Made by a program: the position numbers and the translations under genes. From positions 1,137,350 through 1,201,349 of the forward strand of contig CM030932.1 of NCBI GenBank assembly GCA_018136815.1: a stretch of DNA of 64,000 nucleotides. Direction: 5' to 3'. Each line of letters opens with the position of its first letter. Within the stretch, counting starts at the first letter, position 1. Of this stretch, positions 30,080 through 41,329 are shown one piece after another. Source of the stretch: Isochrysis galbana (Eukaryota; Haptophyta; Isochrysidales; Isochrysidaceae). Under the pieces are notes generated by a model. It was not told the origin of the DNA and did not search any database. It saw only the letters and a list, made by a program, of their open reading frames with translations.

Positions 30080-33000
30080 TCAAGCTGACATTGCGCAGGC
30101 CCGCACAAGCTCTTCTTCTTTTGCGCATGCTCGCAGCCGGCGGAGCTCCTCCACGATCATGCGCCGTTCCTCTTCCTCGGTCATCACGGGAGAGGTCTGC
30201 AACAATTGCCCTGCGCCATTCTGCGGAAACGGCGGTTTCTCCAAAGCGCCATTACACCGAACATGCGACGAGAGCTCGCATGGTATTGCCCTTTCCTCGC
30301 AAACCGCCTCTGACGTCGGCAATACTTCCCTACCCATGGGGGCGACAGCTCCAGTGACCGCTTTCGCTAGAGCTGCTTCAGCAAAATCCAAACGGCGTAC
30401 CACAGACGGCAGGGTCGTCATGCTGACTGAGGGCAAGGATGGCGTCGTGCCATCTCGAGGCATAGTTGCGGGAACGTCAACATCGGCAGTCGAGGTAGTG
30501 GCATGTGCAAGCCTCCCCTGCACGGTCACTGCCTCACAATTGTTTGACGCTTCGGACAACTCGTGACTCTTGTCAACAATAGCACTGTGCTGGGAGGCTA
30601 GCCGCCGATTGCTCGCCTCAAGTGGCGGCGGTTGGGACAGACGGACAATCGCCACTGGAACACTATTATTGAGGCCAATACTGGCGCCGGCACGGTGCTT
30701 CTGCTCGGCGTATGTACGAAGTGTCGTACACGCGTCACGGACATCGGCACCCTTGCCCGTCGCATCGTGGCTAGGTGCAGATGGGGTTTTCACCTGATGA
30801 GATTGATGCTCGTATTTCACAGAATGAGTCTCGCCGTACGGAGGAAGAGCACTCCGCTCAGCACTAGATGAATGCTCCCCCTGAGCTTGGATGCAACAAC
30901 TATCCGCGTTCGTCACATCGATGCTAAGCGACTCGGTGCCTTGTCTTGCATTCCAAGAGCATAGCGATGGCGGAAGAGGGGAAAACAGACTTACGGAGAT
31001 CTCTGATGCGGAATGGTCGATCTTCGGGAGTGCATCCTCCTCGGGGCCAATTAGTTGAGGTTGGTGAAGATAAGCCTGGCCTGCCGTTTGACTTGGAGTA
31101 CGCCTGAAACGAGGCTCGTCCGACACCATTGAGCTGGGCGCGGACACCACAGTCTCACCGCTCATGGATGTTCGTGCGATCGATGAGCATGATGACGACG
31201 ACGGGTGGGCTGCAGGAAGACGAGCCCGCTGCGCCTCATTTCTCGCATGCATGATGGCCATGCGCACGAGTGGAGGCGAGTGCGAGGTGGCAAACACTTC
31301 TTCAACCAAGTGCGGCTCATCGAAGTCAAGACTAAATTCGACCACCTCTCGCAGGCGTGTCACACTCGGTGGCAAATCTACCAAAAACCAGTTGCTGCCA
31401 TGTCGAGCTGAGGGTCCACCCCGCCTCGCAAAAAGTTGGCCTGGTCGAGAAGCGGCGTCCTCGCTGCAGCGATTACTGAGGGCGTCAGAGTTAGGGAGGA
31501 GCAGAGCGGTGGGTGTGCGGATCGGACGTAACAGAGTATCGTGCCGGAATCGTATCCGCATGCTGCGAAGCAGCTTGATGCATTCAGAGGAGTGCTCATG
31601 CCGCGCCGTCGCCTCTGATGTGTGCTGCATGCGAACGAGTAGAGACAGGGCCAGAGCACCTTGAATACAAGTAGCGCGCTGACGATTCAGCCACACGCAC
31701 CCTGAGTGAAGCCAAGGTAGTGCGGCAAAGCTTCCTCCAGCAGCGCGCACGCTGCTCGGCAATATCAGACCACCTTTCCTCCATGCATACAACACACCCA
31801 AGGATGGAATCGAAGACGATTCTGTATGTGGAAGCCAGTGTGCAGGAGCCAGCAACTGCGGAAGATGATGCTTCAACGAGCCGTCCGGGTTGGCTGTGCG
31901 CACTGGTGTGGGCGGTGCTGTGGATGGTGCGCTCCGTGGCAAGCTTGACGAACGGCGATGGGGGTCGAGACGGTGCGCTGAACGACGTAAAGAGCGCGCC
32001 TGGCGCTGCTGAGCAGAACCCCGGAACTCCTGGCGTTCAGGTGACATGGAATGCCGCTGCAGCGGTGACGTCGTGCAGGAGGCCGCAAACTTGGCACAGG
32101 CAGGCGCCGGAGCACAGGCGCTTGAGGCAGTTGGGAGCACGATGGGGGACGATCCAGATGACATGGATGCGATCGCATGTGGCGAAAGACTTCCCCTTGG
32201 GCTCGAAACATGCTTGATGCAATCGCTCGAGCTTGGTTCCCCGCTCACAGCATGTGAGCAAGAGCCCGGTGTGTGGCACGGACTCGAGGCTGAAGCCACC
32301 GAGGATGCTGCTGCTAAGCCATCCACGCACCGACCGAAACTCATGGCGGAACCCGAATCCGATGCATGTGGAAATGAGCCCGCCGCCTTGCCGCGAAGAT
32401 TTTGTGTAGCAACGCTGACATCGGAACCCCAAAGATGTGGAATGCAACTAAGAGCCTCCGCTGTGGGCTCTGCCTTGTCGCAGCCAGATATCGGCGGGGC
32501 TCTCTGAGGGATCTGGCGAGAATTCGCCACGTGCATTGCACCTACTCCAAACATTGGTCGTGCAGATCCTGGCGCATGAACTGGTAACTTCTCGTGACAG
32601 CTTGTCCTTTCAGCATCGCTCGAAGGAAGATTGAACGGACCAGAGGATGTGCATTCACCTACCAAGATTGCTTCCCCTCGTGGCTGCAGTAAAGGAGACG
32701 GCATTGGTGATGCAAGAGATGGCGACACTACAAGCTTTCCTGAATCAGACCGAGGCGATGACGTAGTGGCCGACATCGCAGCGGCCGCTCTCGCGACTGA
32801 GCTAAGTGCATTGGCACACGGCTCCCCAACCAAGGCAGCCAGCGGCGAGGTTGGAGTCTCCAGTCGTTCGGGGCCGGGAGGGGCAGAGCCCGATCTCGCC
32901 GAGGATTCGGAGCGATGAGACGTAACCTGGTCTGCGCACCGTGCAAACAATCCGGGAGAGTAGCCACATGAGGCAAGCCCGTCGGAAGAACCAAAGGGTC

Positions 33001-35053
33001 CCGACGCTCGTGGAGGGGTAATCCAATTTGTGCGGGCATCCGACCCCGACCCTAACTCAGGTACTTTAGCACGTGACGTGTGCCCAGCGGGGATCGCAAC
33101 CAACCCCAATTCCGAGTCGGCAATTTTGCTGCAGACTCTTGATGCCATCTCTCCTGCTCTTGCGGCAGCCTCCTGAAGCTCCTCACACTGCGCCATCAGC
33201 AATGGCACTATGCGCTCCGCGCGAGCCAGCTGTGAGATGACTGTGGCTTGACTTGCACCTTGCGCTTCCATCTGACGGAGAAGGTCGTCCTTTTCTGCAC
33301 GTAACGACTCCAAGAGCTTTGCATCTGCTTGCGAGACACCTCTTTCCCTGTCGAGCTCGTCTTGGACGGTCGAGAGCTCCAGCCTTGTGGCAGCCAGCTC
33401 GCGTGAGAGAATCTTTGTCTTGCTTTTGTATATCGCGCACTGCCGACGCAGGGCTCTTCCTTCCTCGTACTGGCGGCGTAGCTCTTCACGAAGGAATTCC
33501 GTCTCGTGCGGCTGAATCCCTGGACGAGCAGATTGCCCCATCGAAACGTGTGACTGCCCACTGCTAAAGGTCTCCACAGAAGCACAGCTCCGACGGCTCA
33601 CCACACATGCACCGCCGTCAGGGACAGGAGGTTGCTGCAGCGGAGCTTGAATAGGCAGGTCAGGAGCATTCGTAATGAGCCCATCATCCCGGCTACATTT
33701 GCCGTCGGGCGCCCTCGACTTGAGCCGGTCAGTCTCACTTCGTATAGACGGGCTCCGGTAGAAAAGGCTTGCCGATGACGCTGACTGCAGATCATGGATT
33801 TTTGAACGATCGGTGCAACTTCGCGTCGCCGCCAAGGCACCGTTGCTAGAACGAGGGGATTCGGTTTCGGCAGGGTGTCCACACACTCCCGTGAGATCCC
33901 CGACGGGATGCAGATGCCGTTGGCTGGAAGCCCCAGGATAGCTAGACTTTTGACTTGTCCATGCATCACAGTTGTTGCCCGCTTCCACAGGAGGAATATG
34001 CACTTCTGTTGAAGGCAGCAGGTCCGATCGCGGGTACGTGCGTCGCGACGATCGGCATCGTGCCGTCTGTTTTGTTGTTGACATGGCCGAGGAGTGCGGG
34101 CGCTGGACGACATGGTTTTTGAAAGGTGGAGAGGAGATGGATCGAGAGCCATCAGCATGGTCCTCGCAAGCTGAAGCGTCCGAGTTGGCAATGCCCATAA
34201 TAGCATGGATTTGAGGGAGTCTTTGACGAACAGGCGCATACTCCAGGATCTGCGTTGCGCTCGGTCTCACGCTGCTATCCTTCTCGAGCATTTTTGCCGC
34301 AAGAAATGCTAGCTCCATTGAGAAGTGAGGTGGTAAGGTCGGAGCAGGAGTGTGCAAGATTTTGCGGGTGAGCTCCGATTGGCTCGATGCAACAAATGGC
34401 GGCTGGAGTGTTGCCATCTCGTAGATCAAGCAGCCAAGAGCCCAGATATCTGAGCGTTGGTCGTATGGGCGCTCTTCGCACATCTCAGGCGAGAAGTACA
34501 GTGGTGTTCCTACTGTTGTGCTTGCCAATGGACAGTCAGCGTCCAAGAGCCTGCCAAGGCCAAAGTCACCGATCTTGACGCGCCCGTTCGAGGCAGTGAA
34601 GATGTTTGCGCCTTTGATATCGCGGTGGAGAATGCGAGCAGCATGTAGCGCCTCAAGCCCTGACACCACTTGTATGACCACTCGCCATATGAAAGACTCG
34701 TCGAATGCTTTCAATTTTTCTGTCTGGCCGCCCACCCCGGTGTCGTCCTGCTTGACTCTGGGCTGTGTGCGCTCCTTCAAGAGCTGCGCAATATCACCCC
34801 CATCCGCAAATTCCATGACAATGTGCAACACCTCGCCCTCTACGAACGAGTCCACGTACTCAATGATCGCCGGGTGCCTCACGCTGCGCATGCACTGGAT
34901 CTCTTGAGCCATTTCGTGCCGTTGGACTGGGCTGCGCTCGGCCAACTGGATCCGCTTCACCACGAAGATCTGACCGTCTGCGCGCCGTCTTACCTTGTGA
35001 GCGCTGCCCGTTGTGCCCACACCGAGCAACTCGAGTAGCTCATACGCGTCCAT
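30080..35053 (-). CDS. NEK-like serine/threonine kinase with long C-terminal extension
   Basis: 1,657 residues in one open exon. The kinase domain occupies ~4-275: glycine loop GVGTTGSAHKV, ATP-anchoring K33 in FVVKRI, EIQCMRSVRHPAIIEYVDSF, HRDIKGANIF with catalytic D145, DFGLGR (D163), activation segment GTPLYFSPE, and DIWALGCLIYEMATLQPPF. The order and wording match the NIMA/NEK family, known for cilia, centrosome and cell-cycle roles; the function here is inferred. A ~30-residue insert sits between the hinge and helix D. The remaining ~1,380 residues are mostly Ser/Pro/Ala-rich and probably disordered. One coiled coil (FLREELRRQYEEGRALRRQC to about DDLLRQMEAQG) is a likely dimerisation site, as in other NEKs, and the C-terminus is a basic/acidic helix (EEEERRMIVEELRRLRA). 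The start MDAYELLELLG is the usual NEK position; the frame is open further upstream but there it is low-complexity. Confidence 0.88.
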   Translation of the reverse strand: MDAYELLELLGVGTTGSAHKVRRRADGQIFVVKRIQLAERSPVQRHEMAQEIQCMRSVRHPAIIEYVDSFVEGEVLHIVMEFADGGDIAQLLKERTQPRVKQDDTGVGGQTEKLKAFDESFIWRVVIQVVSGLEALHAARILHRDIKGANIFTASNGRVKIGDFGLGRLLDADCPLASTTVGTPLYFSPEMCEERPYDQRSDIWALGCLIYEMATLQPPFVASSQSELTRKILHTPAPTLPPHFSMELAFLAAKMLEKDSSVRPSATQILEYAPVRQRLPQIHAIMGIANSDASACEDHADGSRSISSPPFKNHVVQRPHSSAMSTTKQTARCRSSRRTYPRSDLLPSTEVHIPPVEAGNNCDAWTSQKSSYPGASSQRHLHPVGDLTGVCGHPAETESPRSSNGALAATRSCTDRSKIHDLQSASSASLFYRSPSIRSETDRLKSRAPDGKCSRDDGLITNAPDLPIQAPLQQPPVPDGGACVVSRRSCASVETFSSGQSHVSMGQSARPGIQPHETEFLREELRRQYEEGRALRRQCAIYKSKTKILSRELAATRLELSTVQDELDRERGVSQADAKLLESLRAEKDDLLRQMEAQGASQATVISQLARAERIVPLLMAQCEELQEAAARAGEMASRVCSKIADSELGLVAIPAGHTSRAKVPELGSGSDARTNWITPPRASGPFGSSDGLASCGYSPGLFARCADQVTSHRSESSARSGSAPPGPERLETPTSPLAALVGEPCANALSSVARAAAAMSATTSSPRSDSGKLVVSPSLASPMPSPLLQPRGEAILVGECTSSGPFNLPSSDAERTSCHEKLPVHAPGSARPMFGVGAMHVANSRQIPQRAPPISGCDKAEPTAEALSCIPHLWGSDVSVATQNLRGKAAGSFPHASDSGSAMSFGRCVDGLAAASSVASASSPCHTPGSCSHAVSGEPSSSDCIKHVSSPRGSLSPHAIASMSSGSSPIVLPTASSACAPAPACAKFAASCTTSPLQRHSMSPERQEFRGSAQQRQARSLRRSAHRLDPHRRSSSLPRSAPSTAPPTPVRTANPDGSLKHHLPQLLAPAHWLPHTESSSIPSLGVLYAWRKGGLILPSSVRAAGGSFAALPWLHSGCVWLNRQRATCIQGALALSLLVRMQHTSEATARHEHSSECIKLLRSMRIRFRHDTLLRPIRTPTALLLPNSDALSNRCSEDAASRPGQLFARRGGPSARHGSNWFLVDLPPSVTRLREVVEFSLDFDEPHLVEEVFATSHSPPLVRMAIMHARNEAQRARLPAAHPSSSSCSSIARTSMSGETVVSAPSSMVSDEPRFRRTPSQTAGQAYLHQPQLIGPEEDALPKIDHSASEISVSLFSPLPPSLCSWNARQGTESLSIDVTNADSCCIQAQGEHSSSAERSALPPYGETHSVKYEHQSHQVKTPSAPSHDATGKGADVRDACTTLRTYAEQKHRAGASIGLNNSVPVAIVRLSQPPPLEASNRRLASQHSAIVDKSHELSEASNNCEAVTVQGRLAHATTSTADVDVPATMPRDGTTPSLPSVSMTTLPSVVRRLDFAEAALAKAVTGAVAPMGREVLPTSEAVCEERAIPCELSSHVRCNGALEKPPFPQNGAGQLLQTSPVMTEEEERRMIVEELRRLRACAKEEELVRACAMSA

Positions 35054-35414
35054 CGAGCGCCAGCCTCGGGGCTGCACGCCTGCAGGTCCCCCGTCGCTCC
35101 CGCCTTCCCCCCAACCCCACCCCACTCCCTTACGCCCTGCCCTTCCCGTCCTCCGCCGCCCCGCCGCCCCCCTGTGTGGGCCGCGAGCGACGGAGTGAGC
35201 AAGAGCTTCTTCTTTCCCGCTTCTTTGCTTCTTTTGTCTAAGCCCACCGCACGCCCCGCGCGGGAACCACTTCGTTTTGGCGGGAGACGGTGCGCGCGCG
35301 CTGCCGCGCCATCCACGCCAGGAACGCACGGTGTAAATAAAGCGCTCAAAAGCACTCAACCGGGCACATTCTTCATTCTTGCTTGTGCTTGTTGCTTGTT
35401 GCTTGACACCCGAC

Positions 35415-35831
35415 CCTACATGTGAAAAACGACAGAAAACCTGTTTTTCTGTGAAGACCAAAAACAGTGTTTTTCACCGTTTTTCTGAGCCTTGGCCCTA
35501 AGCCTAAGCTTGGGGCCAGCTGCGCCGGTGTCTCTGCAACTCGCAGCTCGCAATGCTCGCTCGCTGCTCGCTAGGTATATGTGTGTACATGGAAGATATG
35601 GTTATGGTTATGGCTATGGCAAGTGCAAGTGCGGACGCCTCCATCTACCCCCCCCCCCGCCCACCCCCCGCGCGCAAAATTTTATAATATCATTTTCTAA
35701 CGTAAACACCATTTTCTAACGTAAACACTGGCGGCCTGTTTTTCGGGCTGTTTTGGCTATTTTCTGTACAACCCAAAAACAGCTATTTTTACTGTTTTTC
35801 TTGGGCTTGTCGACTGTTTTTCACATGTAGG
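35415..35831. mobile_element. MITE, hAT-like, with 8-bp target duplication
   Basis: A 417-bp element with perfect 16-bp terminal inverted repeats CCTACATGTGAAAAAC / GTTTTTCACATGTAGG and a perfect 8-bp direct repeat CACCCGAC on both sides (35407-35414, 35832-35839). AAAAACAG/CTGTTTTT motifs are repeated inside both ends in both orientations, as typical of hAT subterminal regions. No coding capacity. The CCTA start is shared with the transposase-bearing hAT element at 46891. It sits between two divergent genes and could affect their promoters. Confidence 0.85.
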
Positions 35832-35947
35832 CACCCGACTCAAGCATAACTCCGCTCCCCGAAACCAGGATACCAGGATGCGAAGCCGGGACACAATAGG
35901 CAACCACAATCGAAGACCCAGGAGGCCTGCCCAGACCCCACACTCTG

Positions 35948-36135
35948 AACCAGGCCCATGGTAGTGCACCCGGGCCGGACCCCGGAAACCGAATAAAAAG
36001 GAATGAAGGGGGGAAGGGAACGCTTAGTTAGGGCGTAGGAGGAAAGGGAATTAAGGGCGATAGTCGATAGTGAGGTAGCATGACCTGGAACGTAGTATGC
36101 GTTAGCCCAGAATCTTCAGATGTGTTTTTCAAGAG
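35948..36135 (+). repeat. Dispersed repeat family X, copy 2 (diverged)
   Basis: GGTAGTGCACCCGGGCCGGA, GAAACCGAATAAAAAGGAAT, GAAGGGGGG, then after a diverged middle GAATCTTCAGATG and TTTTTC, in the same order as in copies 1 and 3. It lies directly upstream of the next gene and may contribute its promoter or 5' UTR. Confidence 0.5.
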
Positions 36136-36321
36136 GGTGGCCCTACACGCCATGCGCAGATGCGCGTACATCACGATGTTGTCAACGAGGTGGCACACGG
36201 CAACGACGGCGTCTGCCCGAATGGCCACCCCGCCGCCCCTCTTCCATGACAGATCTACCAAAGATTTTACTTTGAGAAGAGAATTGGCTGCGGTGGGTGC
36301 ATACGTTTGCGCGCGGCCCGC

Positions 36322-38836
36322 ATGGACATCCTCGCGCTGGACCGAGTGCTGGTGATCGAGGGCGCGTGGAAGCTGGGACTCACGCCGGAGGATGGGTGGT
36401 CGGAGAGCCTGGCCGTCCTCACTCATAATCATCTCTACCTCCTTGAGCCGAGCGACCCCGAGCCGCTCTCGCCCTTTGGACGCACCTGGCGGCGGATCCA
36501 GCTGACCGACGTGTCTGATCTGACTGTCTCCTCGATCTCGGGCGCTGCCGGCGCGGAGATGCTTCGCATTAGCATCAACGCGATCTTTCAGGGTGATATC
36601 TTGCTTCGCACCCCACCTTATGCAGCTGATGTCTCTAGCTGGGTGGGTGCTCTTGAGCCTGTCATCGCAGCGGCTCGGACTCGTTTAGCAGTCTCCAGCG
36701 AGGTGCCCGACTCCGTTGCTGCATGCTTACTCGGTCAGCAACGCCTGAGCCGTCACTCTTCACAAGAACGGCTTATCTCAGATGTACGCTGGTGGGAGCC
36801 GCATGGCGGCAGAACGCGAGAGGGCGGTTCGGGACGGTCGAGTCCTGTTTCAGAAGCCACTTCCTCACTCACTCGGCGGCGTTGGGCTCTGGCAGCTGGC
36901 TCGGCGAGGGGGATTGGGATCGAAAGTGGAGGGGTGCGTAACACAAGCACCACCACAGGCCTCGTGATGTCAGCGTGCGGCGATGGGGCGTCTGGCATCA
37001 TGCCATCCAAGCCGTGGGCAACTGACTGGTTGTGCAACATTCACGCGATGGGTGTTCTTGACAAACGGCGCGATGGCTTCTGGCGTGTGGGTTGGGCGGA
37101 GCGGCTGTTTGTGCTCTGGATGGACAATGCGGGGAGCGCCCATCTTCTCTATTACAAACGCGCCGTTGAGAACAATGACGAGTTGCTCGGCGAGCTTCGT
37201 GGCGTGATAGATCTAAGAGGGGCCAGCATTGAGCTTCGATCATTCGAGGATGGTGATGACCACCACCAAAAAGCAACTTCAAGTGCAGGCACAGACGGTC
37301 GTCGCAGTTATCTGCGCATTACTGCCGCGCAGCCGGCGGTAGTAGAGCCCTTCTATGTGCTACCAAAACGCCTTGCTGTCATTGATGTACGATCCGGTGG
37401 ATCTTGCACAGACGATGAGGAACTGAAGCGCTGGGAAGAGCGCATACAGTGGGCTGTGCGGCGAGCGTCCGGTGCCTTAGGAGTCCTCTCGAGCGACAAG
37501 CCAATAGATGACACCAAAGCTGATGGGACCGACGATTGCCGCAATAGTAAACAACTCCGCAACTTCAGGGGCGGGTGGGTCGGCATCATGACCCTTGGCG
37601 GGCTGAACGCCTGCCTCCTGCTGGCAAGGAGTGGCTCGGAAAGCACCTTCATCATTGCGATTGTTCTGGCCAATGCTCTTTGTTACTTGCTGCTTTGGGC
37701 TCCCCGTGCCACCTCGTCTGCGCCCCGCGTTGCACCGCTCATGCCACTGGACCGCAAGCTGTCCCGATCTGAACGCCCTCGTGCTGGCATGGTTTGCGGC
37801 GACCCTATGGTGCTCGCCGCGCCCCTCGCTTGCAATGGGGATGCGCGCGATTTCAGTGTGCGGTGTGGCCCTGATTATCCACGGCTCGGCCTGAAGGCCC
37901 CGTCCCAGCCTGCAATGTATGAGCTTCTGAGCAGTGACTTCGGCCGAGCCAGTCAACAACCACGCCATGTGGCCGAGCTCATGCAATTGCCTTCCCCTCC
38001 AAGCGTTGTACAAGGCCGGCTGCCACCGCTCCTTGTCGTCAATGTCGTGGTCCCTATAGCTGCCCCTAGCCTCCTTGGCGAAAAAGATGACAACGGCTGC
38101 GTTGCGGCCATCCTATGCTTTGGAGCGACAGACTCGGCACAAGCCAGCTCGCGCGAGTCTTCTCCGCCGCCAGCAGTCGAGTTGCTGGCTAAATTCAATG
38201 AAAATGCTGCGGAGAAACGAATGGACGCCGGTGTCTTCAAGGTGAGCTCGATCGTCTGGTGGTCATTGCCACGAGAAAGAGCGAGCAACGGATTTTGGGC
38301 TTACTCCAGCACCCACCGGACTGCCAATATATCAGGTCATTGCCAAGCTCGATAATTGGGACGACCTGGGTATGCCGGCATCCATGCGCAAACTCAACGG
38401 CAAGCCTACCCTCATCCGCCGTTCGGCTGAGCTTTATGTACGAAAAGTAGCCCGATGTGTTGCCTCGCCACTCTCCCTAGAACACCTATGTGCACTTGCC
38501 AAAAGTTCATCTTGGTGCTGCAGATACTTCTAGACTACTCGCGCGCAACCGATATTTCGGACAGCTCACCTCACCCACTGTCGTTGCGGTGCGTAGGTCG
38601 GCATGAACTACGTAGAGATAGACATCTTCGTTGACCGTTTCGGATATGTTGCTCAGCGTGGCCTTCATGTGGTCAAACAGAAGATAAAGGAAGCTGACCT
38701 GCACGTCGCCTTCTTGTTGCAGGGCACCTCGGATGATGAGCTTCCGGAACAAGTCTGTGCCTGCGCCCGCATACCATTCCTCGATTGGGAGAAGCTTCCG
38801 CAGCTGCCTCGGCTGCTGGCGGAGCGCCAACTCTAG
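36322..38836 (+). CDS. PH/EDR2-C-terminal-domain membrane protein
   Basis: Exons 36322-38241, 38336-38437 and 38597-38836 join in phase 0 (GVFK-VIAKLDNW and AELY-VGMNYVEIDI), giving 753 residues; both introns are GT-AG. The N-terminal ~120 residues and the region around WAERLFVLWMDNAGSAHLLYYKRA look like two PH-type folds (WKLGL, LAVLTHNHLYLLEP). Two adjoining hydrophobic stretches follow (GGWVGIMTLGGLNACLLLA and FIIAIVLANALCYLLLWAP). The C-terminal third is the plant/algal EDR2-type (DUF1336) domain: DFSVRCGPDYPRLGLKAPS, LPPLLVVNVVVP, NGKPTLIRRSAELY, NYVEIDIFVDRFGYVAQRGL, and the ending LPEQVCACARI. Members bind phosphoinositides and link lipid signals to defence or membrane traffic in plants; the role in this alga is inferred. 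START-domain sequence, usual in EDR2, is not evident. Confidence 0.82.
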
Positions 38837-39159
38837 CCCCGTCGGGGGGGGGGAATATTGGAGGAGCAACCACTGACCCCGGACAAAGGCTATGCGGTTC
38901 GGAGCGGGGCATTTGTTGAAAGGATAGAACGCGCATGTGTGTTATGTATATGTTTGCTGTGAGTGGGTTGGAGACTGGGCGGAGGGGTTCACGGACAACT
39001 TGCTTGCACTACGACACGCTATTGAAATTCAATAGGCTATTGCTATTGCTGTCTCTATACCTCTATTGTGCTATTTTACGTGCTAAAATAGGAGTCGTTA
39101 CAACGGGAACCCCTCCCTCCCAACCTTAAGCAGAGCCGCCGATGGCCACACCCAAGAAT

Positions 39160-39445
39160 CACCCAAAAAAAATCAGAGCCAAGATTCAAGCTACTATACA
39201 CTATACTGCAAGTAGCTAGTAGCTACTGCGTAGCTATAAATAAAGGCAAAGGCCCATCGCACTCATGGTGCTGCCTCACGCCATGCGCCTCTACTCCAAA
39301 ACACTCACTACACCTATGCTACCCCCTTCGCCCTTCGTTCCCTTGTCTTCGGTTTCGGGGGGGTGGGCCCGCGTGCACTACCTACTACGTCGGAGCAGGC
39401 GGCCAGGCGCAAGGGGCAAGGGGCGGGCTGGGGCAGCACCTGCGC
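39160..39445 (-). repeat. Dispersed repeat family X, copy 3
   Basis: Read on the minus strand: CCAGCCCGCCCCTTGCC, GGTAGTGCACGCGGGCCC, C run, GAAACCGAAGACAAGGGAAC, GAAGGGGGTAG, GTGAGTGTTTTGGAGTAGAG, CATGGCGTGAG, TTTATTTATAGCTA, GCTTGAATCTTGG. This is the same order as copy 1 at 20036/21043. Confidence 0.65.
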
Positions 39446-39699
39446 TGGTGTGTCTTATCGTGGCAAGCAGCAGACAGACACGGAAACGATAAAACGATCG
39501 TTAGATCGTTAGAACTAATCTTACCGTTACCGTGTCCCCGGGCCCCGGCGGGTCGCGGCCTCCGCCTCCGCTCTTCGCTCTTCGTGTTCTTCTTCCCAAC
39601 TATCGCCGCGTTTTTGCGGCGTTTATCGGCCGGGTCGGCCGCGCGCGAGGTGTCGTGTGCTCGTAGAGCCCTGCCTCATGGGTAGTACCTACCGAACTG

Positions 39700-40049
39700 G
39701 CCGATAGGGATGCAGGGATGGGGGATGGAGCCAGCTCGAGGACAGGCCCTAGTGGGCGATGGAGTGCGGCTCGCAGCCCGCGCCCACTCACTATCACTAC
39801 CACTAGCCACTAGGAGTCTAGACTGGGGTTGATGGGAGGTGGCGGCTTAGCGGCTTAGGCTTAGCTCATGCCAAGTGCTCAGTGCTAAGTGGCCTACATG
39901 CTCCATGAGCGTGACCTATAGGCTACAGGTTGCATGCTGCATGCCCCCCCCGAGGGCCCTCGCCGAGGGGAGTTGGAGTTGGAGCCTGAAGGGGAGGGCA
40001 CGAGGCGCCTCCCCCATGTGCCATGCGGACTAAGTATAAGCTTAGTCGA
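39700..40049 (+). repeat. Family Z-related remnant
   Basis: GGGATGCAGGGATGGGGGAT and GAGTGCGGCTCGCAGCCCGC then GCCCACT match the copies at 3427 and 20113. The 3' end GGACTAAGTATAAGCTTAGTC repeats the terminal palindrome. No target duplication was found. Confidence 0.5.
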
Positions 40050-40489
40050 GCAAGAAGCGAGAGAGAGGGCAGAAAAGTCCACGCTGAAGTATGAACCGTG
40101 AACCCTCACCCTCGACCTCCGAGCGAGTTTTGATGTTTGGAGTTTGGGGGGGGTGGGGGTCCCATTGATTGGCCATTGGCGAAGGCCGAGGGCTATGAGT
40201 GAGCTGGGGGGGGGCCGGGGGATAAAAACCCGAAGTGAGGCCTGAGGGCTGAGGTTTGAGGTTCGACAGTCTCGTGTTGAGTCGCGCTATTGCGACCTTG
40301 TTGAGAGCAGCCTATTGCGCCGTTTCGCCGTTTGCAAACCCCCTCGAACGACAAGCGCAACGAACTAACACGCCATAGTAAAGATAAAACCCGGGGGGCC
40401 TCGGAAAGAGTAGAGAGGTTAAAGAAGGGGGGGGGGCTCGAAGGCTGTTGGTGCGCTGAGATCGCGCTCTCGCCGCCACCGGCGCCTGA

Positions 40490-41030
40490 GGGGAGAGGAG
40501 AGAATGAGGGCCCGGGGGCGGGGGAGAGAGAGAGGAGAGAGAGAGAGAGAGAGAGAAAGAGAGGGAATGAGGGAGAGGAGGGAGGGAGGGGGGGAGGGAG
40601 AGGGAGACAGCGCAGGGGGAGAAGGCGGGAGGAGGGAGAGAGAGTCTACAAGGCACGTTTCTATCTGTGTGGAGGTGAGGGGTGATCCCCCGCCCCCGCC
40701 CAACCCCCCTCCCCCCCCCCCCCTCCCCCCCCGGTCCAACCAAAACAAAACGTCGCGCGCGAGATAGAAATGAGAGGAAGCATGAAGAAGAAGAACGGAC
40801 CCCCCCCCCCCCCCGCCCGAGAGGCGAGCGAGAGAGAGAGGGAGGGGGGGGGAGAGGGAGAGAGAGAGAAGGGAGGAAGAGAGAGAGAAGAGAGAGAGTA
40901 GAGAGAGAAGAGCGAGAGGGGGGGAAAGAGGGGGAGAGGGAGAGGGAGAGAGAGATCGTCTCTCTCTCCGTCGGTCGGGGCGACGAGAGAGAGGAGGGAG
41001 AGAGAGAGAGAGAGAGTTGCCTCTGCGCGC
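40490..41030 (+). repeat. GA-rich simple-sequence tract upstream of the epimerase gene
   Basis: Mostly GAGA, GGGAGG and homopolymer G/C runs; polypurine on the plus strand, with two short C-rich interruptions. Confidence 0.9.
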
Positions 41031-41329
41031 GGCGTCGTCTCTCCTTCTTCCTCTGCTTGTTCTTCACTGCTCTTGGGCGGTTTCTCCTAGTCTCCCCCAC
41101 CCCGCCAGCCCGTTGTCCACCATCTCAGACGAGAGCCCGCTGTATCTCTCGACTCCGTGAGTCTCTCCTCCCGCCTCGCCCTCTTGCCCCTCCCCTCTCC
41201 AAAACCCCCTCTTCAGCCCGCTCTCTTCGTGGTTGGTCTCCCCGGCGGTTGACTCCCCGTCTTCCAACCTCTCCCCATCCTCCATCCTTCGTGTCTCGCA
41301 GCCCTTCAAGCAACCAGACCCAAGAAGCG

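Larger units (their letters stand above)
38837..41329. other. Long intergenic region with dispersed and simple repeats
   Basis: No gene supported. It holds family X copy 3 (39160-39445, minus), a family Z-like remnant (about 39700-40049), and a GA/CT-rich promoter-proximal stretch (about 40490-41030) before the epimerase gene. Long frames in the GA-rich part are low-complexity artefacts. Confidence 0.6.
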
